Below are positions 23,234 to 31,531 of a DNA stretch of 49,104 bases, in pieces. The stretch is from a virus: positions 1 to 49,104 of IMG/VR virus record IMGVR_UViG_3300048088_000079; one strand, 5' to 3'. Made by a program: the position numbers and the translations under genes. The notes under the pieces were generated by a model. The model had not been told where the DNA came from and did not search any database. It saw nothing but the letters and a program-made list of their open reading frames with translations. Each line of letters begins with the position of its first letter. Positions within the stretch are counted from its first letter, which is position 1.

Positions 23234-23727
23234 GCGACGACGAGTTTTACAAGCTGTGGTGCAGCACTCCGACGTGTGGAAATATCGACGAAGACGTCAT
23301 GATGTTCGCCCGCGCACTTCTCGCCACTCCGAGCGACAAGCAAGAGGCGGTTAGTGCTAACGCGGCTGATGTTCAGAGAGACGCAAATCGTATTGCCTAC
23401 GAGAATTGGGAAAAAGAAACCGCTGATGGGGAATTCGAAATAACCGTTGACAGCAGAGACCTGTTCGATGTTTTGCGGGCATGCTGGCGAGACGGGCAGA
23501 GCTACGGGGAATCCTCAGAACAAGCATCTTGGTCGATGGCATCCGACTACGCTAGCAAGGCTCTAAAAGAATGGTGGAACACTGGCGCCGCCCCTCTCGC
23601 CCAGTCCGCAGAGCAAGACAGGATCGGACAACTCGAAGACCAGATTCGCGTGTTGGAAATGAAAGTGTCAGTGCGCGACACCGCTTTGCGCATTTGGATG
23701 GAACGCGCCGAACGAGGTGAAGTGTGA
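23230..23727 (+). CDS. Hypothetical protein, 165 aa, with C-terminal coiled coil
   Basis: Starts MSDDEFYKLWCSTP. The C-terminal 40 residues (QDRIGQLEDQIRVLEMKVSV) form a likely coiled coil. The sequence is less GC-biased than its neighbours in the middle part (23380-23560), a possible sign of separate origin. The N-terminal motif resembles that of the leftward 11405 product. No family recognised. Confidence 0.6.
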   Translation: MSDDEFYKLWCSTPTCGNIDEDVMMFARALLATPSDKQEAVSANAADVQRDANRIAYENWEKETADGEFEITVDSRDLFDVLRACWRDGQSYGESSEQASWSMASDYASKALKEWWNTGAAPLAQSAEQDRIGQLEDQIRVLEMKVSVRDTALRIWMERAERGEV

Positions 23728-23828
23728 CGCTGCTCGAACTCTATCAATTCATCGGCACGGCGGCGCTATACGGCAGCGTCGCCCTAGGGCTGCTCGCGTC
23801 TGCTGACATCATGCGAGGTGCACAATGA
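23724..23828 (+). CDS. Small membrane peptide, 34 aa
   Basis: GTG start with GAGGTGAA directly upstream, overlapping the previous stop by 4 bases. The product (TLLELYQFIGTAALYG, then VALGLLASADIM) is one hydrophobic helix. Short, but coupling and the ribosome site support it. Function unknown. Confidence 0.5.
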   Translation: MTLLELYQFIGTAALYGSVALGLLASADIMRGAQ

Positions 23829-23875
23829 TCGAACTCGTCTTCTGGCTCGTCGTCGCGATCGCGCACGCAGCGTAA
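23825..23875 (+). CDS. Possible 16-aa hydrophobic micro-protein
   Basis: ATG overlaps the previous stop (ATGA) and the product is MIELVFWLVVAIAHAA. It is the last possible gene before a strong terminator. It is too short to judge by coding statistics; it continues the chain of coupled small genes. Confidence 0.3.
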   Translation: MIELVFWLVVAIAHAA

Positions 23876-23890
23876 GCCGCAAACCTTCAC

Positions 23891-23938
23891 AAAGGGTTAG
23901 TTTCGATGTAGAATCGACTAACCCTTTCTTTATTTTTA
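23891..23938 (+). terminator. Rho-independent terminator
   Basis: AAAGGGTTAGT (23891-23901) and ACTAACCCTTT (23917-23927) form a perfect 11-bp stem, extended by inner CGAT/ATCG pairing, followed by CTTTATTTTTA. It separates the primase cluster from the helicase-polymerase cluster. Confidence 0.85.
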
Positions 23939-23952
23939 CTTGACATTCAACT

Positions 23953-25782
23953 ATGCCACGTCTTACCCCGCGTTGGTATCAATCAGAAGCCGTCGACTCG
24001 ATCATGGATGCACTCATGACAGCGGCGAACGTCAACCCGCTCGCCGCGATCGTCACCGGCGGCGGCAAGGCGCTCATGTGTGCCATGATCGCCGAGCGCA
24101 TCGCGCAGCAATGGCCCGGCGCGCGCACGATGGTTCTCGCGCCTTCGATGGAACTCGTCAAGCAAAACGCCGACGAGGCATACGGCTATCTGCCGGCTGC
24201 GCTGGCGTCGCGCGTCGGCATCTATTGCGCCGGGCTCGGCATGAAAGAGCGCTTGCAGCAGATCACGATCGGCACGCCGCAATCGGTCGCGCGTCAGGCG
24301 AAACGCTTTGGAAAGATCGACTTTGTTTTGATTGACGAGGCGCACGTCTTCGACATCGGCATGAAAACGGGCGCGGCGATCGTCAACGAATTGCGCAAGG
24401 CTAACCCGCACGTGCGGTTTATCGGGCTGACTGCGACGCCATTTCGCATGAAAGGGTTGAAAGTCGTGCCCTTGACGGAATGCGGCCTGTTCGATGCGAA
24501 GGTGTACGACCTGACCGCCGGGCGCAACTTTAACCGGCTCGTGCGCGAGGGTTATATCTCGCCAGTCGTTGCGCCGTCGTTGCGCTTTCCGCAGATCGAC
24601 ACGTCAGAAGTAAAAACGAAGGGCGGCGACTTTGATGAGGCGCAACTTGCCGAAGTCGCGATGCGCGTGACGCGCGAATGCGTGACGGTCGCGCTCGAAA
24701 ACGCACCGGATCGAAAACACTTCATGTGGTTCGCGGTCAACATCGATCACGCGCGCATGATCGAAGACGCGCTACGCCAGGCTGGTGAATCCGTCGTGAT
24801 CATTCACGGGCAGCTTGAAAAGAGCGAGCGCGTCGACGGCATCGAAGCGTATCTCAAGAAGCAACATCGACACATCGTGAGCGTCGCCATGCTCACGACG
24901 GGCTTTAACGCAAAGTTTGTCGACTGCATCGTGTCGCTGCGCCCGACGCGCTCACTCGTGCTTTGGCGGCAGATCGTCGGGCGCGGCCTGCGCCCGTACC
25001 CGGACAAAGAAAACATTCTTGTGCTCGATGCCGGCGGCAACTTCGCACGTCACGGCGCGATCAACGAGGAAATCGGCAGCGGCGATTCACGCCTGGGGCT
25101 GTGGGAGTGCACAGACGCCGTGATCGAAACGCCCGTTGCCGCCGGCGGGCGTGATCGTCCGAAGCGTGAAAAGTCGAGCATTCGGTTTCCTGTCAACTCA
25201 CCGGATCAGCCCGAAACGGATATCCGGCTGATTCTGTCGCTTATGGAGCCCGACGCGCCCGCGTGCGGCTTCCTGAACGATGCCGAGCACATGACGTGCC
25301 GCCAGTGCGGCCGGCCGCGCCAGGGCTTTCTAGCGCTGCGCCAGAAGCGTGATTCGGCCAAGCGCGGCATCGGCGATGGCGAAGGATACGAGATTCACGA
25401 CGAAGAGAGCGTCGTGCTCAAAGACGAGGCATGCCGCGAACAGCGCCAACTGCCCGTGAATGAAATGCGTGTGACGCCGAGCGGTAACAGCATTCTCACG
25501 TTCGACTTCGTGACTGACTTCGGCCCGTACACACTGCGCCTGGACTTCGACCGCTCGACGGCAGACAACAAATTCTATGCACAGTCGCGCAAGTTGTGGA
25601 AAGCCGCGACGGGGAACAACCCGCCGAGCGAGGCATATCGCGCGCTGCTGATGCGCGAGATTATTCCGAAGCCGCTTGACATTACACTTACAAAGTTTGA
25701 AGATAACCGTGTATTTATCACGGAAATCCGTTTCGTCCGCCAAGAGCAAATGGCGAGTTTCCGTTACGACCCGAGCTTCTAA
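23953..25782 (+). CDS. DEAH-box superfamily 2 DNA helicase
   Basis: A 609-residue protein. LTPRWYQSEAVDSI is the Q motif region; VTGGGKALM (about residues 34-42) the Walker A, with Ala in place of the usual Thr/Ser after Lys; LIDEAHVFD motif II; GLTATPFRMKGL motif III; AMLTTGFNAKFVD motif V; QIVGRGLRPYPDKENILVLD motif VI. A zinc finger (CGFLNDAEHMTCRQCGRP) follows near residue 440. It would unwind or remodel DNA during replication or recombination. It is first after a terminator; no good promoter is seen in the 14 bases between. Confidence 0.85.
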   Translation: MPRLTPRWYQSEAVDSIMDALMTAANVNPLAAIVTGGGKALMCAMIAERIAQQWPGARTMVLAPSMELVKQNADEAYGYLPAALASRVGIYCAGLGMKERLQQITIGTPQSVARQAKRFGKIDFVLIDEAHVFDIGMKTGAAIVNELRKANPHVRFIGLTATPFRMKGLKVVPLTECGLFDAKVYDLTAGRNFNRLVREGYISPVVAPSLRFPQIDTSEVKTKGGDFDEAQLAEVAMRVTRECVTVALENAPDRKHFMWFAVNIDHARMIEDALRQAGESVVIIHGQLEKSERVDGIEAYLKKQHRHIVSVAMLTTGFNAKFVDCIVSLRPTRSLVLWRQIVGRGLRPYPDKENILVLDAGGNFARHGAINEEIGSGDSRLGLWECTDAVIETPVAAGGRDRPKREKSSIRFPVNSPDQPETDIRLILSLMEPDAPACGFLNDAEHMTCRQCGRPRQGFLALRQKRDSAKRGIGDGEGYEIHDEESVVLKDEACREQRQLPVNEMRVTPSGNSILTFDFVTDFGPYTLRLDFDRSTADNKFYAQSRKLWKAATGNNPPSEAYRALLMREIIPKPLDITLTKFEDNRVFITEIRFVRQEQMASFRYDPSF

Positions 25783-26018
25783 TGACCGCACCTAAACGCC
25801 AACACGGGCACGCCGTCGAGAAAGTCGAGCGTGCTTGCATCAAGAAACTGCGCTATCCGAACCTGGAAACCGCGCGCGCCGCCGGGCTGCATTACATCGG
25901 GCTCGGCGCGCACGATGCGCCCAAAGAACTGTGGTGGTATCGCTGTCCGCACTGTTCGGGAGGCTACCACTTGACAAGCACGAATAACGGACGTAAATTC
26001 AACGTCGCAATTTTCTAA
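25782..26018 (+). CDS. Hypothetical zinc-knuckle protein, 78 aa
   Basis: Starts MTAPKRQHGHAVEKVERACI. RYPNLETARAAGLHYIGLG followed by LWWYRCPHCSGGYHLTS is a pattern known from small phage proteins next to replication genes. One CxxC plus His may bind zinc. The start shares a base with the helicase stop. Role unknown. Confidence 0.65.
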   Translation: MTAPKRQHGHAVEKVERACIKKLRYPNLETARAAGLHYIGLGAHDAPKELWWYRCPHCSGGYHLTSTNNGRKFNVAIF

Positions 26019-26027
26019 AGGAAATGT

Positions 26028-27989
26028 ATGGAAAATCTCTTGTGGCTCGATTACGAAACGCGCAGTAGCACAGACCTACCCGCCGAAGGGCTCGGCAAGT
26101 ATCTCGCCGATCCGACGACTGCGCCTTACTGCTTCACGTTTCGCCTGCCCGGCATGACGAGCGCCGACATTTGGACAGAGTTTCAGCCGGTGCCCGCGCA
26201 AGTCGTGCGGCACATCGAGCGAGGCGGCCTGTTCGTCGCGCACAATGCGCCGTTCGACTTCTGGATTTGGAATATAGCCCATAGGCGGCTTTGTCCGTCG
26301 CTGCCTGAGATTCGCATCGAGCAGGTGCGATGCAGCGCCGCACGCGCCCGCTATAACGGTCTGCCGGGCTCTCTCGAAGGTGCCTGCTCGGCGATGAATC
26401 TCTCGATTCAGAAAGACGTCGAAGGCGGCGCGATCATGAAGCAGGTTATGAATGCGCTCGACAAAAATGAGCGCACGCATCCCGAGCTATTCGCGCGCAT
26501 CTACAAATACGCGCTGACTGACACGGACGCGATGTATGAGCTTTGGCACGCGACGCAGCCGCTCACGCCGCAACTGCAGCGCGAGTTTGAACTCGACATG
26601 CGCGTCAACGCGCGCGGCTTTGGCGTCGACGTCGAAGCGGCGCAGGCAATGGAAGAATTGAAAGAATTAGCAGAGGTGCAGCTTGACTACCAAATCACTG
26701 TCCTATCGCAAGGTGGAATTCTCGCCGTCACCGAAATCGCCAAAATCAAGGAATACGCAAAGAGCTTTGGCGAAGAGATTGACGATGCAGGAAAAGAAGC
26801 GCTCAAAAAGATCACGGCGCGTGAAGACGTGCCGAAAGAAATTCGTGACATTCTCGATTTGCGCCTGGACGCTTCACGTGCGCCGAAGAAAAGCGCCGCT
26901 ATTCTTCGCGCCCATGTCGATGGCCGAATTCATCACAGCACGAAATTTCACGGAGCTTTGTCTGGGCGATCCACAGCCAGCGGTGCCGGCGGCGCTCAAT
27001 TGCTCAACGTTGCTCGCCCTAGGCCCGGACGAAAGCCTGAGGATTGCGAAGCTTATCTCGACGCTGTCAAGCGACGAGATACGGAAATGCTGTCCCGACC
27101 TAACATCGGTCCTATTCTCGCCGCGCTAGCCGATGCGCAGCGCCCGCTGTTCATGGCGAAGGGCGAAGGCATGACGCTCGTCGGCGCAGACCTGAGCGGC
27201 ATCGAGGCGCGCATGGCCCCGTGGCTTGCGAACGACGAAGACAAACTCACGGACTTCGAGAAAGGCATTGACGGCTACAAGAAAGCCGCGACGAATATCT
27301 ATCACGTCGAGTATGAGGAAGTGACGAAAGATCAGCGGCAGGTCGGAAAGGTCGCCGATTTGGCTTTGGGCTTCGGCGGCGGTGACGGCGCATTCGCCAG
27401 CATGGCGGCGAATTACGGCGTGCACCTGCCGCCAGAGGAAGTGAGCGACATCGTTTTCAATTGGCGCGCGGCGCGACCGGCGTTCGAACGTTGGTGGTCT
27501 GTGCTCGAATACGGCGTGCTGATTGCGCTCGATCAGCCCGGCCGCGAAGTGACCGTGCCGATTGGGCGCGGACTGTGCGCTGAAGTCGTGTTCGTGCGCG
27601 ACGATCGCGCGCTGCGCATGCGCATGCCGTCAGGGCGCACGATCAGTTACCACAACGCGCGCTTGCACCTGGAGCCTGGCGCGCACGTGCCGATCGCGAT
27701 CTATGACAAGCCGGAAGGCTACGTCGAGACACTAGACCGAAAGATTCTGTCGAACAATCTGACGCAGGGACTCGCGCGCGACTTGTTTTGGGGAATCATG
27801 TGTGACGTCGATCCGGTCGAGCCGATCGTGCATCACGTGTACGACGAAGTGCTACTAGAAGTGCCGGCCGATCGCGCAGAGTTGCGCCTTGACCAACTGA
27901 TCGCGCGTATGCGCATGGCCCCCTCCTGGGCTCCTGGTTTGCCGCTCGATGCGGCCGGATACGTCAACCCGCGTTGGAGAAAAGACTGA
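26028..27989 (+). CDS. Family A DNA polymerase with 3'-5' exonuclease domain
   Basis: A 653-residue protein. Exonuclease motifs: LDYETRS (Asp8, Glu10), GLFVAHNAPFDFWIW, and YALTDTDAMYELW. Polymerase motif A is GADLSGIEARMAPWL (near residue 390), motif B lies in KDQRQVGKVADLALGFGGG, and motif C is HHVYDEVLLEV (near 605), with Tyr before the Asp-Glu pair where many family members have His. It copies the phage genome. AAAGGA lies before the ATG. It overlaps the Lar-like gene by one base. Confidence 0.9.
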   Translation: MENLLWLDYETRSSTDLPAEGLGKYLADPTTAPYCFTFRLPGMTSADIWTEFQPVPAQVVRHIERGGLFVAHNAPFDFWIWNIAHRRLCPSLPEIRIEQVRCSAARARYNGLPGSLEGACSAMNLSIQKDVEGGAIMKQVMNALDKNERTHPELFARIYKYALTDTDAMYELWHATQPLTPQLQREFELDMRVNARGFGVDVEAAQAMEELKELAEVQLDYQITVLSQGGILAVTEIAKIKEYAKSFGEEIDDAGKEALKKITAREDVPKEIRDILDLRLDASRAPKKSAAILRAHVDGRIHHSTKFHGALSGRSTASGAGGAQLLNVARPRPGRKPEDCEAYLDAVKRRDTEMLSRPNIGPILAALADAQRPLFMAKGEGMTLVGADLSGIEARMAPWLANDEDKLTDFEKGIDGYKKAATNIYHVEYEEVTKDQRQVGKVADLALGFGGGDGAFASMAANYGVHLPPEEVSDIVFNWRAARPAFERWWSVLEYGVLIALDQPGREVTVPIGRGLCAEVVFVRDDRALRMRMPSGRTISYHNARLHLEPGAHVPIAIYDKPEGYVETLDRKILSNNLTQGLARDLFWGIMCDVDPVEPIVHHVYDEVLLEVPADRAELRLDQLIARMRMAPSWAPGLPLDAAGYVNPRWRKD

Positions 27990-28189
27990 TGAGCAGCACA
28001 ACCTACAGCCTGCGCCCGTGCAAACTTTGCGGCAGCTACCCGAGATATGGCTACCGCACGGCAGGCACGCATCGCGGCACGATCATCGAAATTAAGTGCG
28101 ACTGTCACGGCGTGCACGCCGATAGTGAAGCCGTCGCATCGACGACTTGGAACGCGATGAATCTGCCTGATGAGAAACCCCGCGAATAA
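27989..28189 (+). CDS. Lar-like restriction alleviation family protein
   Basis: A 66-residue protein. LRPCKLCGSYPRYGY, then IIEIKCDCHGVHADSEAVASTTWNAM fits the small Lar-like family pattern (CxxCGS ... VxCxxC ... AxxxWN). In lambdoid Rac prophage, Lar modulates type I restriction-modification. Many phage members have not been tested, so an anti-restriction role is inference; a zinc-binding role is safer. Confidence 0.6.
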   Translation: MSSTTYSLRPCKLCGSYPRYGYRTAGTHRGTIIEIKCDCHGVHADSEAVASTTWNAMNLPDEKPRE

Positions 28190-28203
28190 AACTTTACCTT
28201 GTG

Positions 28204-28232
28204 TTGACATAGAACGCGGCTATCGTTACACT
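28204..28232 (+). promoter_or_regulatory. Sigma70-type promoter, TTGACA-17-TACACT
   Basis: TTGACA at 28204-28209, 17-bp spacer, TACACT at 28227-28232, in the only long gap of this part of the arm. It would give the HTH protein at 28269 its own transcript. Confidence 0.75.
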
Positions 28233-28268
28233 CGCCTCACGTACCCATTACCAAATACGAGGAAGGAA

Positions 28269-28562
28269 ATGAAAGCCGCGAAGAAATTGCGTGACATCGA
28301 CTATCAGACGGTCGCGCTCGAAGACTTGACGATCGCCGAATTGACCGATGCACTCGGCGTGACCGAATCCGCCGAACTGCTCAACACGTCGGCGCGCGCG
28401 ATCTATACGATTCGCAACACCAACGTCCTGAGCGCCGCGCGCGTCATGACGCTTATCGAAGCCGTGCGCTCGAAAGAAGTAGCCTGCCGCTACAAACTCG
28501 GCATCATGAAGAAAATGCACGACGCGCGCCAAGCCGCGCGTGCAGAGAAGCAACCCGCGTAA
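28269..28562 (+). CDS. Small helix-turn-helix protein, probable regulator, 97 aa
   Basis: GAGGAAGGAA precedes the ATG. LTIAELTDALGVTESAELLNTSARAIYTIRN is a probable Cro/CI-type helix-turn-helix, followed by VLSAARVMTLIEAVRSKEV and a basic tail. It has a strong promoter of its own. As a DNA-binding candidate it could recognise the TGTGCAAG sites at the 19.4-kb junction and at 38.5 kb; this is inference. Confidence 0.55.
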   Translation: MKAAKKLRDIDYQTVALEDLTIAELTDALGVTESAELLNTSARAIYTIRNTNVLSAARVMTLIEAVRSKEVACRYKLGIMKKMHDARQAARAEKQPA

Positions 28563-28597
28563 CTGACGAACCAACCATTCAACTAGGAGAAACACAA

Positions 28598-29380
28598 ATG
28601 CAGATCATTTTGGACAGCATGCAGGACATTCGTGACTTCCTCGACCTGACGCGCGGCGCGTGGAATGTCCCGCCGATGACGTCGAGCGCGTCGACGATCG
28701 AGCAGCACATCACCGCAATCGAGCAAGTCATCGCAGCAGACGAAGCCGAAACGCCCGAGCAAGCGCTGAAGGACGGACTGACGCACGACGAGTATCAAGC
28801 TGCCGACGCAATCGCCGGACGCGCGCTCGATGCGCGCATCGATGCCGCAGAGCAGCCGCAGAAACGCAAGCGCCGCACGAAGGTCGAAATGCAAGCCGAT
28901 GCAGAGCGCGAAACGGGCCTGCAGCAGCCCGGCACACTGCCGGAAGGGCAAGGCACCGAACCGGGCGCGTCGACGCCTGAAATGGCCGGGAATGCAGCCG
29001 TACAGGCCGCGCTTGCCGGCGATGCTGTCGGCGCTGCCGCAGCGCTCGCGAACGTGCCGCTCGGCGATAGCCCTTTCGCCGTAATTCAGAAAGAGGAAGC
29101 GGCGCAGGTCGGCACATCGGACGGCAAATTGCCCGCTGTCGCGAAGCCGCAAGGACCGGAGGAAACTCGCGCATGGATCGAAATGACGGCCGTCGGCAAG
29201 TTCAATGCGATCACGCCCGTCGATCACATGAACTTGGCTAAGAATTTCATCGCAGCGAAGGGCATGAACGGCTATAACGAATCGTTCGGGCTTGTCGGGC
29301 TGTCGAATAACATCATGGGCTTCACGCAAGAGCAGCGCGCGCTGCACGCGGCAGCCCTTGACTTCCTCGATTGGGCCTAA
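28598..29380 (+). CDS. Hypothetical protein, 260 aa
   Basis: AGGAG precedes the ATG. Acidic N-terminal helical part; a basic patch QKRKRRTKVEMQADAE near residue 90; a Pro/Gly/Ala-rich linker; and a C-terminal domain (AWIEMTAVGKFNAITPVDHMNLAKNF, GYNESFGLVGL). The RRTKxEM patch occurs in phage proteins near replication genes. No firm family. Possibly a replication accessory protein. Confidence 0.55.
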   Translation: MQIILDSMQDIRDFLDLTRGAWNVPPMTSSASTIEQHITAIEQVIAADEAETPEQALKDGLTHDEYQAADAIAGRALDARIDAAEQPQKRKRRTKVEMQADAERETGLQQPGTLPEGQGTEPGASTPEMAGNAAVQAALAGDAVGAAAALANVPLGDSPFAVIQKEEAAQVGTSDGKLPAVAKPQGPEETRAWIEMTAVGKFNAITPVDHMNLAKNFIAAKGMNGYNESFGLVGLSNNIMGFTQEQRALHAAALDFLDWA

Positions 29381-29386
29381 GTCGTC

Positions 29387-29701
29387 ATGGTCATTCTGCT
29401 CGCGGTGCTCGTCTTTCTCGTGTTCGGCGGCGTCGCGCTGCTCGCGATGAATCTCGCGTACCGCGCGCTGAATGAACTGCTCAATGGGCTGGTCGGCGGC
29501 GTGCGGCTGTTCGCGCGCCTCACCTGGTGGATTAGCGGCGCGTCGACGCATCTGGCGCGCATCACCTGGCGCGCATTCATTCGCCTGCAGGTCGCGACTG
29601 CCCAAAGGCTCTACGCCTGGTGGTTCGGTTATTACTGGCGCTGGCAACGGCGCTACATCGCGCGCGCCTTGTGGGCACGGCGCAGAATGAGGAAAACATG
29701 A
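29387..29701 (+). CDS. Membrane protein with basic C-terminus, 104 aa
   Basis: The N-terminal 25 residues form one or two membrane helices (MVILLAVLVFLVFGGVALLA). The rest is very rich in Arg and Trp (YAWWFGYYWRWQRRYIARAL), ending RRRMRKT. An inner-membrane protein with a cationic cytoplasmic tail; a membrane-active or host-takeover role is possible. No family recognised. Confidence 0.55.
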   Translation: MVILLAVLVFLVFGGVALLAMNLAYRALNELLNGLVGGVRLFARLTWWISGASTHLARITWRAFIRLQVATAQRLYAWWFGYYWRWQRRYIARALWARRRMRKT

Positions 29702-29982
29702 AAGACGCAACAGAATTTGATATGGAATTGCGCATCAAAGAGGCGCGAAAATATTTGCGCGAGAAAGAGAAAGAGCTTGACGAATACCGGCGCGCAAACT
29801 GCCGCGTGAAAGTCGGCGATGTGATCGAGACGGCACGAGGCGAGCGGCGCAAGGTGTATGCAGTCGAGCCGCTAGGCCCGAATCTCGTCAAGTTGCGCTG
29901 TTATCGGGCAAAGAAAGACGGCACATTCGGGCGCGCTTTCTGCATGGAATGGCTCGACGACGAAGTGAAGGTGGTTGATTAA
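29698..29982 (+). CDS. Hypothetical protein, 94 aa
   Basis: Overlaps the previous gene by 4 bases; GAGGAAA precedes the ATG. Starts MKDATEFDMELRIKEARKYL with a charged coiled helix (REKEKELDEYRR), then a beta-rich part (VKVGDVIETARGERRKVYAV). Last gene of the rightward arm before the bidirectional terminator. Confidence 0.6.
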   Translation: MKDATEFDMELRIKEARKYLREKEKELDEYRRANCRVKVGDVIETARGERRKVYAVEPLGPNLVKLRCYRAKKDGTFGRAFCMEWLDDEVKVVD

Positions 29983-29985
29983 ACG

Positions 29986-30009
29986 AAAGGCCCGCGCAAG
30001 CGGGCCTTT
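29986..30009. terminator. Bidirectional terminator at a convergent junction
   Basis: AAAGGCCCGC (29986-29995), GCAA tetraloop, GCGGGCCTTT (30000-30009), followed by T on the plus strand; T-rich sequence also follows on the minus strand. It lies between the ends of the replication arm and the late leftward arm. Confidence 0.9.
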
Positions 30010-30013
30010 TGCA

Positions 30014-31093
30014 TTACATGAACTGATGCCCGCGCACGAAGCTTTGCAGGTCCGCGTAGCGCGCTTTCTTCGTCGCTCCGTCGCTGCCGATCATGCCGTA
30101 GGCCATTTCATCGGCGGCCGCGCCGTTCGGCGCTGCATCGAATAACTGATAGGGCATCGCGCCGACGATGTTGTATGTCTTGCGCACTTGCCAGTAACGC
30201 GCCAGGCAGTAGTTGCCAAAGAGTGCTTGGCGAATCTGCGTCTCGTCGTTGCTGTACTTGCTCGCGACCGCGCCGCATTCCGTGATGATGATCGGCTTTC
30301 CCCAGGTCGCCAGGTGCCCGAACAGATTGAAGTTGCCCTGATCGGCCATCAACTCGGGGTTGTCGTTCGGCACGTAATTATTCACGTAGTGATGCCAGGA
30401 TATCTCGTCGACGACAAGCGCTTGATTGCCTGTCGATCCGTCAGGGCCGCGCCCCATGAACAGATTGTCGTAGAAGCCCGTGTGCATCCACGTGCCGCCG
30501 GGCGACATAATCTTCGCAACCGTGTCAATCGAGCGAATGCCCGCCGCCATGCCGCAAATCATGCCGCGCTGAATCGAGAATTTCGTGTTGTCGTAATCCT
30601 GCCACCATGCGCCCTGAGCCGACTTCAGCCCCCACACTTCCAACTCGTTGCCAAGTTCATAGCGCAGCACGCGCCCGCGCAGCGCTGTCGCGGCTTCGAC
30701 GCCTCGATTAAAGCCGAAGGTGTATGCCTTCGCCTCGGTCGTCAGCGAGGGGTGCGAGTAGGTTGCCATGAGCACAGGGTGCACGACGATGCCGGCCGGC
30801 GTTGCGAAGTTGTCAATGAAGTCGATGAAAGTCGCCGCGTCCGAGCCCGTGATTGCGCCCGTCGTCGCGTCTTCTGTCCAGGCGTAGGCGTTGCGGTAGT
30901 GCGTCGCGCCGAGTTCCAGCAGCCGGATAATGGAAAACGCCCAATTCGCCTTATAGTACGGCGCAGCGTTCGTCGACCATGTGATGTGGCCGTTGATGCC
31001 CCACAACCACTTATTGGCGGCGTTCGTGCCCGCCGGCACATTGTTCAGCAGCCCCGCCATGCGCGCGTGCTTCAGGAATTCGGCGAAATTCAT
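30014..31093 (-). CDS. Glycoside hydrolase, clan GH-A-like
   Basis: A 359-residue protein; ATG at 31093 is in ATGA overlap with the upstream gene. A TIM-barrel glycosidase is suggested by YELGNELEVWG with Asn-Glu150 (acid/base, strand 4) and KPIIITECGAV with Glu272 (nucleophile, strand 7), plus a substrate-site-like ISWHHYVNNY. No signal peptide. It lies at the end of the late arm after the tube and sheath genes, so it is probably a virion-bound depolymerase or a late enzyme acting on host surface polysaccharide. The substrate is unknown. Confidence 0.75.
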   Translation of the reverse strand: MNFAEFLKHARMAGLLNNVPAGTNAANKWLWGINGHITWSTNAAPYYKANWAFSIIRLLELGATHYRNAYAWTEDATTGAITGSDAATFIDFIDNFATPAGIVVHPVLMATYSHPSLTTEAKAYTFGFNRGVEAATALRGRVLRYELGNELEVWGLKSAQGAWWQDYDNTKFSIQRGMICGMAAGIRSIDTVAKIMSPGGTWMHTGFYDNLFMGRGPDGSTGNQALVVDEISWHHYVNNYVPNDNPELMADQGNFNLFGHLATWGKPIIITECGAVASKYSNDETQIRQALFGNYCLARYWQVRKTYNIVGAMPYQLFDAAPNGAAADEMAYGMIGSDGATKKARYADLQSFVRGHQFM

Positions 31094-31287
31094 TGTTTGA
31101 TCCACCCCGTCGTCGACTGCACGACTTGCGTCGCGTTGACCGTCGTGTAGGTATAGGTCTGCTTGACCGTCTGACCCTGAAACGACATCGTGTCAGACAG
31201 CAGCGTGCCGTCGGGGTTATAGGCGTAGGTGTGCGGGACAGCTTCTGTCTCGATGTAGCCGACAGACGGGACGTAGACGATAGCCAT
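31090..31287 (-). CDS. Hypothetical protein, 65 aa
   Basis: AGGAGTGGTA precedes the ATG at 31287. Starts MAIVYVPSVGYIETEAVPH and is beta-rich with many Thr and Tyr (QTVKQTYTYTTVNATQVV), typical of small virion surface proteins. Coupled to the glycosidase gene by ATGA, so it may anchor or accompany that enzyme (inference). Confidence 0.6.
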   Translation of the reverse strand: MAIVYVPSVGYIETEAVPHTYAYNPDGTLLSDTMSFQGQTVKQTYTYTTVNATQVVQSTTGWIKQ

Positions 31288-31318
31288 TACCACTCCTAAA
31301 TATTTCGTATGAAGAATA

Positions 31319-31344
31319 GGCCGCATATGGCGGCCGTCTTTTTT
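31319..31344 (+). terminator. Stem-loop with T-run on the plus strand
   Basis: GGCCGC (31319-31324) and GCGGCC (31330-31335) with T6 at 31339-31344. The T-run is on the plus strand although the neighbouring genes read leftward, so it would stop antisense transcription; for the leftward transcript it is only a hairpin. Confidence 0.45.
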
Positions 31345-31531
31345 ACTTCATGCAATCCATCGCGATTTGGTTCAGACAATCGAACGCCATTCTGATTGGA
31401 TCGGCGCTGTCGTGCGCGTGTTTGTCCGCATCGACAAATTCTCGCCCGACTCTCTTTGGAATGCCGAGCGTCGACTTACCGTGCGCGGCCGCTTCCATTG
31501 CGCGATGCTGTGCTTCTGACGTGGAAGGCAT
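31343..31531 (-). CDS. Small basic phage protein of the MPSxSxxQHR type, 62 aa
   Basis: ATG at 31531 preferred (GGAG 9 bases upstream) over an earlier [23 protein letters not shown], then [16 protein letters not shown], is a pattern seen in many phage small proteins of unknown role. The C-terminus ends NQIAMDCMK. Confidence 0.65.
   Translation of the reverse strand: MPSTSEAQHRAMEAAAHGKSTLGIPKRVGREFVDADKHAHDSADPIRMAFDCLNQIAMDCMK

Noticed and set aside
23940-23968. TTGACA at 23940-23945 as a promoter for the helicase gene
   Set aside because: The -10 position at 17 bp falls inside the coding region after the ATG and reads TTACCC; the start cannot be moved downstream without losing the Q motif.
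28583-29710. 375-codon open frame on the minus strand under the 28598-29701 genes
   Set aside because: It would cross the direction of the whole arm and lacks a ribosome site; the plus-strand genes have good Shine-Dalgarno sequences and couplings.
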